NCBI RefSeq assembly: GCF_019097595.1
Contig: NC_080727.1
Location: forward strand, 8,764,001 to 8,828,000
Direction: 5' to 3'
Length of the DNA: 64,000 nt
Source: Hemibagrus wyckioides
Taxonomy: Eukaryota > Chordata > Actinopteri > Siluriformes > Bagridae
Below, piece after piece: positions 24,360-37,094 of the stretch. The position numbers and the translations under genes are program-made. The notes beneath the pieces are model-generated. The model did not search any database. It was given only the letters and a program-made list of their open reading frames with translations, and was not told the DNA's origin. Numbering within the stretch: position 1 is the stretch's first letter; every line of letters starts with the position of its first letter.

Positions 24360-24853
24360 CTAACAGCAGTAAAATTTGACGTCATTAAGAGCGGTGTTGT
24401 CTCCTGGACCCTGTGGTGACTCTACTTTGGTTTGGATTCCACAAATCCCTGTTCCAACACATTTTTCACTCCATCCACCCCATTCTCCCCAGGACATGCC
24501 ACTGCCGGTCAACTGTACCCCTCCAGTGCATGAGAACCTGTAAGGTTGTTGTTGTTTTTTATTTAAGAAAGCGCTCTGCATTATACCTTTAAGACCTCTT
24601 AAAAAATGTATAAGCAATAATCACAGTTTATAAACATAGGTCCAGAGGACTATTAACAAATTCTAAACACAGTTATAAGATATTATTTATACAGCCTTCC
24701 GCCTACAGTCTACAGTTACAGAAATTAGGAGATATTAGTCACCTTATGTTGTTAGCAGCAGTATCACATCGTTCTTTACAGGATTCTACTCGTAGCTGAA
24801 ATGCCTGTAGCACTCCATTTGGGCACCAAATGTTGCCCGTCCAAGACCCCCAG
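24360..24853 (-). CDS. vmo1: Vitelline membrane outer layer protein 1 homologue, last two exons
   Basis: VMO1 is a secreted protein of the egg's outer vitelline membrane (found in other secretions too) built of three beta-prism repeats. Exon 24743-24853 (acceptor TTTAAG, donor GTGACT) codes for [13 protein letters not shown]... [16 protein letters not shown], the second repeat. Exon 24360-24537 (acceptor CCTTACAG) codes for [19 protein letters not shown]... GICGIQTKV... [16 protein letters not shown] and a stop, the third repeat. The junction is phase 2 and restores an Arg codon, so the frame runs through. The TAANNIRF and DNTALNDV segments are family hallmarks. The first exon(s), with signal peptide and repeat 1, were not found upstream within the window, so the gene is either incomplete or has a distant or diverged 5' part. 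No disabling change is seen in the two exons. Confidence 0.85.
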
Positions 24854-25839
24854 CTTAAAGGAAAGAAAAAATAATATTTTGTGCTCTTTCAAACCAGCTT
24901 GTTTTGTCATCAAAAAATAATAATATTTTCACCACCAATGCTGTTTGGTAGTTCTTTGTACATTACAGCTTTTAATTCTGTTATTAGCACAAAATAACTT
25001 ATTAGTTAAAATTATCCTTATTAGTTGTCAATAGATCTGAATTCAATTCAACACTGGAGCATGTGATTGTCTAAGCAAGGGGTAATGTTTACTTAGCAGT
25101 TACACCCCTGGGAAATCCTGGTATTGCCCAAATACAACTGTTGGCTCATTGATTAAGGCCTTTAACCTTGAACTGCTGATGATGGCATGATGATGATGTA
25201 AGCTGTGTTGGATAAAGGCATCATCATATGACTTTGTGTTTGCACTGAGATGTAGAGACTGATGAGTAAGAATAACTTGCAGCAGGAGCTGACAAACAAC
25301 CTCCAAATACAAACATAGCAGAAATGAACCATACAGTTATACACTCAGTGAATTACAGAGTAAAGTCACATGTAATGCAATGTGTATACATATTCATATT
25401 AAAGGTACTTACAATAGAAAAGCCAAACGTAATCTTTAACCAGTTAAGCCAGGTATTATCTTGCTATTATATTAAAATTAACATTAATGTGCTGGCTAAT
25501 TGTGCACATTGTGATTAATAATTGCTCAGAGGTTTGTGCTGTCATTGTATCATACTGTTTAACAACTTGTTTTGTTGTATGAAGAACACTTAAAGTGCAA
25601 GCTCTAGAAGCTGCCTTCTAAAAATACTATAAAAATATATGTCCTTTAAGCTCCCACTATGATTTTTCCAGTGCATTGAAACGAGTATACAATGTAAAAT
25701 TATGGATTTTGGTTGCACGTGAAACTTTAACTGCCGGCATCAGATTGGACTGTAGAATAGGGCTGACCCATGGAGCCAAATAGTAACCAAATTCTATGGA
25801 AACTATAGACACAAGGTCTCAAGGACCGTCACTGTACAA
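24854..25839. other. Upstream of the VMO1 exons, no exon recognised
   Basis: I looked on the minus strand for the missing first repeat (a GDDTALN-like motif) and a signal peptide and did not find them. Small frames at 25100-25518 have no support. Confidence 0.4.
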
Positions 25840-25985
25840 AGGGTATACATGATCATGATTACCATTTAGTATCACCCAACCATTAGGGTGATAACACCTA
25901 TAACAATACCAAGCCAATGTGTACGTGACCATGAGTACCATTTAAAGACATCCGGCTAGACGATAGGATCACCCGGCCATTTCGG
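25838..25985 (+). repeat. Two imperfect direct repeats
   Basis: GTATACATGATCATGATTAC followed by CATTTAGTATCACCC (about 25843) recurs as GTGTACGTGACCATGAGTAC followed by CATTTAAAGACATCC (about 25919). The repeat length is near 77 bp and only two units are present. Confidence 0.6.
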
Positions 25986-26269
25986 CCGTTCTTACATTAA
26001 TTTACGTTTAAAGTAAAACTCATTTAAATTACACATGGGAAACACTGTATTTTTCTTCTTTTGCATTGTTTTATTTAGGGAACCCCCTCGGTTAAAAATC
26101 TAGAAAAGAAAAGGAAAGTTAATAGCAGAATAGAAATTAGACTAGAGTTATTGAGCCTATTCTGTACATTTCTGTTTGAGATTCTAAAGGAACTGAATCA
26201 ACTCGATGCACTGTGGTGACAAAGGCTTATTGGAATTGTTGTTTCTAAAGTAACTGAAGCAAAGTGCAG

Positions 26270-27285
26270 TTCTATATGCACTTACACTAAAAGATCAAAC
26301 TATTTACAGACTCAGAACTATTTACAGATCAGCTACATAGAGGGATGAGGGGATGAAAATTCTGGATCTAAACTGCAGACCTGTTAAAGAAGAGAAAAAG
26401 AGAGATTTATATACAGTGTTCATTGAAATATAACAAAATATATTCATACTTACCTGTGGAGAGCTTGAGCAATGTGGAGAAAATGTGGGGAAACATTTAA
26501 TGTCTTGTGAGAGAAACATTACTTGCAATCAACATCCACTTTAATAGGAACACCAGTACACCTGCTCATTTATGCAGTTATCTAATCAAGTAATCGTGTA
26601 GCAGCAGCACAATGCATCCAGTCGTGCAGATACAGATCTGCTGATCTCCTGGTATTTTCACACACTACGATATCTATAGTTTAAAGAGAATGGTTCAAAA
26701 AACAAGCGAAAAAACCCCATCCTTTAGCTTAGGGTCTGCAGGCTGAACACCTTGCTGATGGAAGAGATCAGAGGAGAATGACCAGACTGGTTTAAGCTGA
26801 ATGGAAGTCTAGAAAAACTCAAACTGTGAAAGCATCTGAGAATGCACAACACATCAGACCTTGAAGTGGATGAGCTACAACAGCAGAAGATCACATCAGG
26901 TTCCACTCCTGTCAGCCAACAACAGGAATCTAAGACTATTTAAGGCAAAGTCTTACCCAAAGACTCACTTTCTAGCCCATCTAGTTGGGACTGATGTGGT
27001 CTACTGCTGTTGTAGCTCATCCACCTCAAGGTTCCATATTTTGTGCATACGGAGATGAGTTTCTGCTCACCACGGTTGTAGAGTCATCAGTCAATACTAT
27101 ATCTTTACAAGATCTTTACCAGATTACAAAGTCACAGAAATCACAATTTTCCCTATTCTGATGTTTGATCTAATCATTAACTGAAACTCTTGACCTGTAT
27201 CTGCATGATATTAAGTATTGTGCTGCTGCCACATGATTGGCTGATTAAAGGAAAAGAAAAGAAAGACAACAAGCTACATTAATAA
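26270..27285. repeat. Duplicated block, copy 1 (matches 41.75-42.67 kb)
   Basis: 26283-26535 matches 41754-41965 almost base for base (AAAGATCAAACTATTTACAG, AGCTACATAGAGGGATGAGG, ACTTACCTGTGGAGAGCTTG). After a Tc1 insertion, 27097-27248 matches 41967-42118. It then jumps to GAAAAGAAAGACAACAAGCT, which corresponds to 42636 in the other copy. Copy 1 thus lacks about 510 bases that in copy 2 hold the last two exons of the 42-50 kb gene. On the minus strand both copies keep an apparent small intron (donor CACAGgtaagt, acceptor ttaacagG). An 11-bp indel separates them in the flanking exon-like part. Confidence 0.85.
26536..27096 (+). mobile_element. Tc1-like transposon, deletion derivative
   Basis: Starts CCACTTTAATAGGAACACC, a common fish Tc1 terminus. 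Plus-strand remnants of the transposase read HLRMHNTSDLEVDELQQQKI-like in mixed frames (CATCTGAGAATGCACAACAC, GAGCTACAACAGCAGAAGAT, CACTCCTGTCAGCCAACAAC). The catalytic part is missing. The matching block at 41.96 kb lacks the insertion, which fixes its borders to within a few bases. Confidence 0.85.
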
Positions 27286-27424
27286 AACAAATTCATTAAC
27301 ATTAACAAATTCTATCTGAAAATATATAAAAAATGCATCTAAAATATTTATAAAAAATATATCCTAATAAGGCTTTGGTGCCCGATGATGCCTGAGATGG
27401 GCACAGGCTCTGTGTCTGACGTCA

Positions 27425-28694
<1,270 letters not shown>

Positions 28695-28739
28695 AATGAC
28701 ACAGATAAGTGAACAGCTCCAATCTTACCATGTGATACC

Positions 28740-30130
28740 TCGGCTGTATGTGGAACACTGTATGAAGTGGTCTCTGAAAATGAGAGAATTTCTAGAATAT
28801 AAAAAGGTGGACAAACAATCCATTCTAAAATTAGAACAGATTCAGCACAACCTAGTGGATTCAATAAGTCATGTCCAGTCAAGTGAAATACACCCTTACC
28901 ATCTTTACCGCATTCCTCAATAATAGGTGTTCTGCACACTGGAGAGCTTTCTATGATGCTGCTGTCTGCTAAGACAGAGTACCATTCCTCCAATGTCCTT
29001 TTAAATATTAAACATGATAATAACATGTTTATTAACGCACATAACGCTAAACAGTAAAGGTTAGGTGAACATGACAATTAGCTGAAAAATCTGGCACAAG
29101 AAACATCAGCTCTTTGGGAAGGGGCGCGTGCGTTTTCTGAGCCAGCAAGTCTGGTGCTAGAGAAGAAAAAGATACAAAATCAAAGAAGAAAATAAGATTA
29201 GTACCACCGTAATTGAGAGAAATGTCTGAATTTATAAGCAGAATTGAAATCTAATTATAAATAAATAATATATAATTATAAATAATTTACCATCGACTGG
29301 TGGCAGTTGCTTGCTGTCAGGAGGTGATACAGAGAGGGCAGCACATTTGTTAGTGGAACATGGCCAGAACACTGACAAAATAAGAAAGGCTTTTTGTTCT
29401 GAATTGGAGAGCATTTCATTTCACAATTCAACAGAACTGTGCTCCAGTGCTGAACCTAATGTGTAAAAGCCTTTTCTTGATCCAGCAGACTGTCCCAGTT
29501 CAGCAGCTGAGGATGATGATGGTGATGATGATGGTGGTGGTGTAGCTAGTGATTAACACACAACACATTATTAACATGTACAGCATATTTTTTTAAGACA
29601 TTTGACAAAATGAAAATCCATTTGGATCAAAATCAATTAATGACATGCAGTCAACACAGAAAAAAATACTTACACTGCAACTGCAGCTTGGAGGGGGAGA
29701 TGTTCAGCTTTGCACTCTCTATAATTCGTCATCGTCATCTTCCATTTCTGTTGGCAAAAGACAACAATTAGCAATCTGCATTTTCACTGTACTTGGATTT
29801 CTTAAAATACACCCGTGTTAATTGAAGAATAGCGTACCTGTAAAACAAGCTACATTGTTATTCATACTACCAGACACAATGGCAAACAATTCCTTTATAC
29901 AAGCAAAAAATAAAAAACTGACCCGTTGGCTTGGACATTGCACTTGAGGCAGGCACGGGTGGACGGTCTGACTGTATCTGGCTCCGGAGATATTATTGCA
30001 GTTTGTACATCTGTATCCCTGGGACACAAGTTTCCCCCATTATAAAGGAAGCATAACCATATTCGCCAAAGACTTTTCTTTTGTCAGTGGTGTCACCTCC
30101 TCTCTGACAGACCACAGCAAGGGCGTTTCA
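28740..30130 (-). other. Possible exons of an unidentified gene
   Basis: Several short minus-strand stretches sit between acceptor and donor-like sites. One (about 28897-28998) reads TLEEWYSVLADSSIIESSPV... with donor GTAAGG. Another (about 28743-28825) reads WIVCPPFYILEILSFSETTS.... Others lie at about 29460-29568 (a stretch of ten His codons), 29692-29750 and 29837-29893 (ELFAIVSGSMNNNVACFTG). The phases do not chain into one frame, and I recognise no family. Because 26-27 kb duplicates the 3' end of the 42-50 kb gene, these could be wreckage of a neighbouring gene copy. Treat as weak. Confidence 0.25.
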
Positions 30131-30546
30131 TCTGACAAACTCCTCCTTCTTCGGTACCGACTTGTAGTAGTAGTAAATGCTAGATGTTAGTATGTCTGTT
30201 TTAAAACAAAATCTTACAATAATCACTATAAAAATAGTAGGACTTTGTTTATGCACCCTAACCACACTGGCCCAAGGGATAGGCATTTAACACCTGATCT
30301 CAGACTAGTCCTTCATACCTAGTGGTTTATCACCTAGGAGTGACTGATTGATTAAAGTGTGAAAAGCAGTGGGCCATCAGAACCATCACAGACAAAAAGA
30401 GTTGTGTTTGTTTGTTTTTTTACAGTCATTAAATACATAAAAGCACAAATAACATTATCATTAATAATTATAGCAAACACTCCCAATAGGACAAAACTAA
30501 CGTCATTTAAAAATACTGTAATAGATGTAAACTGATACACACTACA

Positions 30547-30577
<31 letters not shown>

Positions 30578-30582
30578 ATTAT
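30547..30582. repeat. (AAT)n microsatellite
   Basis: About 11 AAT units. Confidence 0.9.
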
Positions 30583-31179
30583 TCGTTGAATTTATTATTA
30601 ACCAGGTAAACAGACAAACAAATCTCGCTTAGCGTCGTGTACATGTTGACGTATTACAATGAACAAACAAGAACAAACACAAAAAAACAAACATTACACA
30701 AGTAAAAACACCACCGTTCATTCATTCACCAGACAATGAAGACGATAAAGCACGATAAAGACGCTAAAGTGTCAAAAACCACAGAGAACATACATAGAAG
30801 ATAAAAAAAAATCATAATCGATATGTTTTAACACCAAAAGCATCACAGAAAACCCAAATTCAAGTCAAGCTCGTGCATAGTTAAGCGTTTACATTAATCA
30901 TTCACGAACAATGTTTGTGATGTTTGCGATGCTAGCGTGTTTGCATTTGGGCATTAACTGTAAAAACAAAACAAAAAAAACCCAAACATACACACGCTAA
31001 TGTAACTGTAGCCCTGGGTAAAAGCTTAATAATGTTCCTAATATTGTAAATGCATTGGGTTTAAATTGAGTTAGCGCATGCGCTGATTTGTTGCTGTGTA
31101 ATATAACCTAGTTTGTTCAGAGTGTATTAGGAGACCATGAGGGCATACAATCTAGTTTTATGGCAGCCTGAGTTGGAAT
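30583..31179. other. No gene seen
   Basis: Upstream of the CpG-rich promoter; A-rich with no readable element. Confidence 0.5.
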
Positions 31180-31290
31180 ATGATTGGTCGTGCTTAAGCG
31201 TAATATCCCTAGTAGCCAATCGGAGCCATCCCTGAGCAGGACCACTGATGGGGCGGAGAATAAAAGAGGGGGGGGGAGGAGGAAATGAGT
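31180..31290 (+). promoter_or_regulatory. Promoter: two CCAAT boxes, GC box, TATA-like box
   Basis: ATTGG at 31183 and CCAAT at 31216 in opposite orientation, GGGGCGG at 31250 and ATAAAAG at 31260-31266. Spacing fits a polymerase II core promoter firing rightward, with a start near 31290. The CCAAT pair could also act leftward. Confidence 0.6.
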
Positions 31291-31747
31291 TTTGTTGAGA
31301 AAAGTGGAGGTGTGTGTATTCGGAGAGAAACTTAGACGAGCGTCACTGCGCGTGAGCCTCGGCAACTCTAAGAATTCTCTCTAAAGGTGTTCGTTTCAGT
31401 AGTAGTAAAGTATTATGTGAACTTCTTTAAGTAAAGAGTGCAGCGTTTATCTACACGTGTTCAACTAGAAGACTGTGTTTAGCTGTGGTGTTAGCAGGCC
31501 ATGCTAATGCTTTAATACTCTACTAAAGTGTTTTGCTACAAGGACTGGGACAGTTTGAGAGCATGTCTGGAAGTAGAGCTGACGGATAGCGCCCCGTTCA
31601 ACCGGGAACGTTCGGGGTTCCTCCGTTTGGCCGACGAGGGACCCGAGGACATCAGACGGTGACTTGAGCTGCCGACGACACGGAGTTTAGCATCGGTTTG
31701 CTAAGGACACGTGAGACTGCCGCTCGGAGACAATAAGCCACTGAGAG
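31291..31747 (+). other. Probable non-coding first exon, CpG-rich
   Basis: CpG-dense transcribed-looking region (ACGAGCGTCACTGCGCGTGA, CGGATAGCGCC, TTGGCCGACGAG) ending at a donor (GAGAG/GTATTT at 31748). Short upstream frames only, no long coding frame. I infer an untranslated leader exon of a gene running rightward. An old retroviral LTR is an alternative, but no second copy exists here. Confidence 0.4.
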
Positions 31748-32456
31748 GTATTTATCCCTACCACCGTTGTGGTGCGACACTTCAGCTGAGACTGAGACCT
31801 GCGGTGAAACAGGCCTAAAACGAGTATAGTATCTATCATTGTCATGTTCTATCATTCTATGGTGTTCTATCATTTTTTTCCCTACTTTACCAAAATTTCC
31901 TACCTGTACATTCAAATGGTCATAACACAGCAAAAAAAAAATGCAATGCACACTTAATGTTACCTTATCAGAATGTAGTTCCTATAGTTTAAACACGGGC
32001 AGCAGTTTCTGATAAAATCTAAGACCAGAGTATATAGGCAACTTAATAAAATTGTCTTTTTCAGCATAATCACTAGTCGTCATTAAAGAAAATTTTAAGC
32101 ACAATAATAACTCCAGAGTCTAAACTGACTTAACTGTACAAAATTTAATTTATAAGTTTTATACACAACAGACAAATGTATTTATACACACACACACACA
32201 CTTTTCCATTATTGTTATTTTTCCACACAAGTTGGGAGGTCTTTTCTGTATTTGGCACATTCAAAATGTGCCCACCTTCCACAGAGGTCACACTGCATCA
32301 GTAATTTATAACAATAAACCTTTTTTAGAAAGGGTACACTTTTACTGAAAAACATTTTGCCCTCAAGTATATGTTTAAGACATTAACATTGTTATTATGA
32401 TATATATAATGAATGAATGTGTGGGAATATGATTTCAATCATGCTTTTTTTTTCAG

Positions 32457-32587
32457 CATTACCTTCCAACATGGAGCACGCCACACAGCAGTCCTCTGCA
32501 TTCCCTATAACAGTGTTTGAAATTGGCTCTATTAAAATGAACAAAAATCCATACAAGGTTCATCCAATTATAGTCCAAAATATTTAA
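32457..32587 (+). CDS. Possible short coding exon
   Basis: Begins after a polypyrimidine tract and CAG (32456), with ATG at 32471. The 38-codon frame starts MEHATQQSSAFPITVFEIGS and ends at TAA. A donor-like AAG/GTTCAT at about 32556 would cut it earlier. It is the nearest acceptor with an ATG downstream of the first-exon candidate, which is the only reason to link them. No family recognised. Confidence 0.2.
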
Positions 32588-35350
32588 ATTTAACCTTGAG
32601 ACTTGGCAATCCATAGTGTGACCCTCAGAGTAAGACTATAATTTGATGTAAAAGATTTACTGATGTAAAAGTCCAGCATAGTTTTTTTTTTGTATTCTCA
32701 CTTTTTGATCAGATATTTCTGTGCAAGAGGAGTGTCTTGTCTAGTACATTTTGATTTATGCTGCTTCTTTTTTTTTACTTCAGTAATTTACTTACCTCGA
32801 TATGTCAGTAGTGCACATGCAATCTCTACTATCCAAGGATATAGCACTTTTGCTTGGCTTCACGTTCATAAAATGTTTCCTTTCCCAGTAGATCTAAAAT
32901 TAAGATGCTCTTTTTGGTTATGCAGACGATCTTTTGGAAAAAAGGGGGACATGATTCAATATTACAAATATTTTGTAAGTACAGATTCAATAAAAAAATA
33001 ATTTGAGGTTATAGTTTACCACAAGCATCCAGTGTGCTCCAAAGTTCACAGGGCACAGCCAAATGTCCTCTAAAGGAAATTTCATCTGTGGGATGATTAT
33101 TTAAATTGCAAGTTATTGACAGCACAGTTATGTACTTAAATACCTTAGAGACATCCAAAAAGGCCAGAAAATAGTGAATGTGATATAGCAGATGTACCGC
33201 TTTCTGTTAAGTAAACACAGCAGTAAGAATTCTGAAAAAATTACAGGAACCTTTTAAAAGTACATTGACAATTTGAACTTGCCTTTTGCTTTTCAATAAG
33301 ATGGTGTAGGTATGAATCAGTAACTTGTGAACAGAAAATGTTAAACAACCTCTTTTGTACTTTAAACCACAGTTTAACCACTTTAATTTTAGTCTCACTT
33401 CATCTGACAGCCACTCTGTCCCTTGCAGTGTGTGAAGAGAATTGTCACAGTTTATATGGTCCCACAACTGCTTCAACCTGCCCATGGTCCTTTGAAGCCC
33501 ACAGCTTTAGCACTAAAGGAACATTTAGGAAAGTCATTATTTTCCAAAAACTGGCCATTAAATATAGTTAACTCAAAAGGTCCAACGGGCATTAGCTATA
33601 GAAGTGTTTTCCAATCCTGATACCTAAAAAGGCCTTAGAACAGACATTTTTGAAGCTGTCAAATATGGCAGGCCAGCATTTCTAGCACCAGAAAAATCAA
33701 AAATGGGGAAACACTGGAATGGAGTAATAAGCAAAACAGTCTGCATCAAGTTGGGTGATAGGCTGCTGTTACACTCCTTTTAATGCACAGCAGTTCTATG
33801 TATAAATCATATAGTATAGACTTGATGCTTTGTGTGTGTTCTCTGCTGGGCCTGAAGTTGTGGGGTGGGGTAGAGCTTAATTTTAGTCTACGAAATGAAA
33901 AGTAAAGTAAACAAGAAAATAAAAAAAACAAATTACTAACAGAAGAACAAATAACTGTTTATTTATTATGTAATTAAATTACTAAATTATAACAATTGTG
34001 CAGCAAATTTATTAGGCTGCTGTCACATTAAGAATCTCACGATCTACATGCCTTAGTGTGGCGGGAATTTCCCACAGTATGAACAGTACACTTAGTCCAG
34101 CACCAAAGTCCTGTTTTAGTAGTGGCTAAATGTTTGTGTATACTCATGTACATCTAACACTGTAGGGTGTTTATTGCTAATTACACCTGCTGTAACATCT
34201 CCAAACCTAACATCTCTCCTAACCTCCCTCTTCTGTACTCCTCCAGCAGTTCTGGGTTTCTGTATAATTTTTCCCTGAACTTTGTCAGAGCTTTGCTAAA
34301 GCTTTTTTTCACACTTGCTGATTGTCTACAATGAAACAAATCATAAAGCAAAATATCAGCATATAGGAATTTGAAATTAGTATTAAATTCATAGGAGAGA
34401 TTTAGTTCTCTTTACTACAACTGGCCTTAAATGGTTGCGGTGTATGAGAGTGGTGTTGCGGAGGATGAGGTGCCTCGGGATGTTTAGAGAGAAGCCATGA
34501 TGGCTTTACAAATTTCTCAATGCATATAATAAGACCTCAAAATACATTTTCATAAATTGTAAATCTAAAAGTTTTCGAAATGTAGAAAACTTCCTGTTTC
34601 GGTAATGATCAAAAAGTCATGTTAACATTCTGACGATAGAATATTTAACATTTTAACTGGAAAGATATATAAAAAGATGATCTTACCTGGTCACCATCTT
34701 GAAGTAACTGTCCCATGTGCTCCATCACTCATAATCAAACTTTATTTACATTCTGTATGTGTTTAAACAGTCCTCAAAGTGTTGGGGAGGATGAGAACAT
34801 CAGGCATGGACCTACTTTTTTTCATTATTATACATGAATATTCAGTGTAAAAAAAAAAAAATTCAAGAATAATCTAGTAGAGCATCCATTTTTTTTTTCC
34901 AAGTTTTTTTGTTAATTTGTTTAAATTAAATCATAACACGCATTCACACAGCTGGAAGCGTTGCGGTAATGAGAATTTCAGCAGAAAAGGCAGTAAAATA
35001 GAAAAAAAATTCATTGATTACACATTGTGCAAGGTAGAGAACAGTTTGTCTTTATTTTGATGCTTTTTTATATTACTAAATTACACTTTTTTTTCTTTCT
35101 TTTTTTTTTTTAAATTTAAAATCATTAGTGCCGCAGTGTTTCAGTGGTTTCATGAGAATCACCCACCAGTAACCTGGCAACAGTGTCATGGAAACGCAAG
35201 GTTCTTTTCTGCCTGTGGGGACCAAAGGTCAGCCTGTCCAGTCCGATCTCACAAAAGTCAGTGCAGCACAATTTGTCAAACCTGATCAAGCACCCATGGA
35301 ATGCATGAGACAAAGTCCAATCCACAAAGACCCCACCCTTAGTTCCCTTA
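32588..35350. other. No gene established
   Basis: A frame at 32690-33001 holds HKMFPFPVDLKLRCSFWL, faintly like the end of a THAP zinc finger, but lacks the C2CH residues. Frames on either strand at 33207-33620 have no content I recognise. Poly(A) and poly(T) runs lie at 34848, 34889 and 35090-35115. Confidence 0.35.
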
Positions 35351-35860
35351 AGGCTTGGTCACACTACAAGACTTTAACCATCAGCAGATCGCTTTGCTGT
35401 TCAGACTACATGACTTCACCATATGTCCCCAAACCACGTTTTGTCACGAAAACACACGACAGGTGGATCTGGAAATGACGCAAGACTTTCGGTTTGTTTT
35501 GAAAATGCACATCGGCAGGAGTCTCACTCTTGTTAATTTATTAAAATTAACTTAAAAAACTTTTCTTCCAGTGACCTCAACCTGTTGACTTGCTCTCTCA
35601 TGGAGGTCGTAGCTGGAGGTCGTAGCTGTAATTGACACCACGTGATGTCGAGTTGGCCGACCATCCCAGATTTAACATGCCAGATATCTGGATTTTGTCT
35701 GCGAGGTGTCAGCAAGCCTCTTTGATGCGTCGTTGAGTAGTTCACACAAAGATTGCACAGCGCTGATCACCCGCTGACTTTCCCACGAACGCAGCCCGAT
35801 CTGTCAGCGAGCTCGTTAATTTGCAAATCGGGCTTAAAATCCTGTAGGGTGAACTAGGCT
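35351..35860. mobile_element. PIF/Harbinger-type MITE with TTA target duplication
   Basis: Left end AGGCTTGGTCACACTACAAG; reverse complement of the right end AGCCTAGTTCACCCTACAGG. TTA lies on both sides (35348-35350, 35861-35863). Internal segments (GACACCACGTGATGTCGAGT, TTGACTTGCTCTCTCATGG) match the 23.5-kb MITE in reverse orientation. It is 510 bp long, so it keeps material the shorter copy lost. Small frames inside are not genes. Confidence 0.92.
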
Positions 35861-35863
35861 TTA

Positions 35864-36330
35864 GTTCTTGTCTATCAGGCTGAAGAGTTGTGCTCATTAG
35901 AATCAGCTGGTGTAGTTAATGAATGGAACAAATGTGGCAGGACTTTAACTATCTGAAGGCAGGGTGTCCAGCTCTGGACAAACACCTAAAACTCAAGAAT
36001 TCTTAAGTGAACTATGAACTTCTGTGCCACATTTCTGTATATGATCTTCAGGAAGCAATCAAGCAGACATGAATTGAACGGGTGACACCAGAGTACTGCA
36101 GGCATCCTTCTGACTCTATGCCCAGCCGGATCCAGAAGGTTTTGAAGAATAATGCACTTCATATTATCAATATTATGAAATAAATTAAATATTATGAACT
36201 TCTAAATACTGACTTGCTGTATAGCAATTTCATTACATAAATTCTCATTTTGATTGTTGTTAAAAAAATAATCATTAAAGCTTTGTATTTCACTTTAGTT
36301 TCAATACTTTTGGCCCCTGTGTGTGTATAT
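35864..36330. mobile_element. Repeat remnants, possible Tc1-like terminus
   Basis: TTTCAATACTTTTGGCCCCT followed by GTGTGTGTATA at about 36298-36328 looks like a Tc1-type terminal repeat. Upstream is unassigned interspersed-repeat-like sequence ending GGTGTCCAGCTCTGGACAAA. No opposite terminus was found. Confidence 0.35.
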
Positions 36331-36499
36331 GCATGTATGTGTGCATGGTTGTTTATCAAAGCAGCATTAGATCACATGCACTTTGTGTCCTAGCACTTTT
36401 CTAACAGTTAAGTTGTAAAAATGCATGAAAAATGTACCTGAATACACTCCCCAAAGGGTTTGAAGTGGCAGAGATTGAAGAAACTGTCAAGGTTTTTGG

Positions 36500-36780
36500 A
36501 CGGCTGTCGGAACCCCGGCGCCCCCTCCGAGTGGACATATCACAGGGTGGAATTTTTGTTTGTATCTATTTCTCTTAGCTTTCCCAATGACCTCCACAAT
36601 CTATAAAACTTAGCCGTAATAAGAGATCTCAGTCAACAGAGGAGAAGAAGCGGGTTTCTTTATTCAGTCATGCAGTCAACAACATGCATATCTGAAGAGA
36701 GCAGCTGGTCTCTCCAACCCCGAAAAAGTCCCGTCTACTTGTACCCCAGGCGCCCTGGGGCGCCTCCTTTTCTTTAATTT
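36500..36780 (-). promoter_or_regulatory. Hairpin and AATAAA block, LTR-like on the minus strand
   Basis: On the minus strand a perfect 7-bp stem (CCCCAGG/CCTGGGG, 36744-36760, 3-nt loop) precedes an AATAAA (plus-strand TTTATT at 36659) by about 80 bases. That is followed by a U5-like stretch with pyrimidine runs. Such an order occurs in the R-U5 part of retroviral LTRs. No partner LTR or primer site is proven. Confidence 0.3.
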
Positions 36781-36980
36781 AAATGTTTCCAGCAATTTCC
36801 CATTATATTCAGTGTATGGCTACTTTAGTCTCTCCTTCCTTAGTTTACATACGTTTCCCAGTTCCCATTATTTTCGCATTTGTCCCGATACCGCCCCTAA
36901 ATTGATACCATCCTCCCCTCGATGATGTCAATTTTCCTCCTCTCCAGTTCCCCTTATTTTTAGGCTAAGTCAACAATTTT

Positions 36981-36988
36981 TATAAAAG
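36981..36988 (+). promoter_or_regulatory. TATA box of the 37-kb spliced gene
   Basis: A canonical TATAAAAG lies 114 bases upstream of the predicted ATG. A short inverted repeat (GGCGC... GCGCC, 36990-37009) overlaps the expected start-site region. Confidence 0.6.
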
Positions 36989-37094
36989 TGGCGCTTACTT
37001 ATAGGCGCCATTTCCTTATTGACTTCATTTGACAGTCACCTCTTAAAGGTGCTTCCTCGGCTCATCCTGACCTCGCGCGTTGCCCTCCATAACA

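Noticed and set aside
32690..33001. Possible THAP zinc finger
   Set aside because: The Cys and His ligands of a C2CH finger are not in place and the frame has no splice support.
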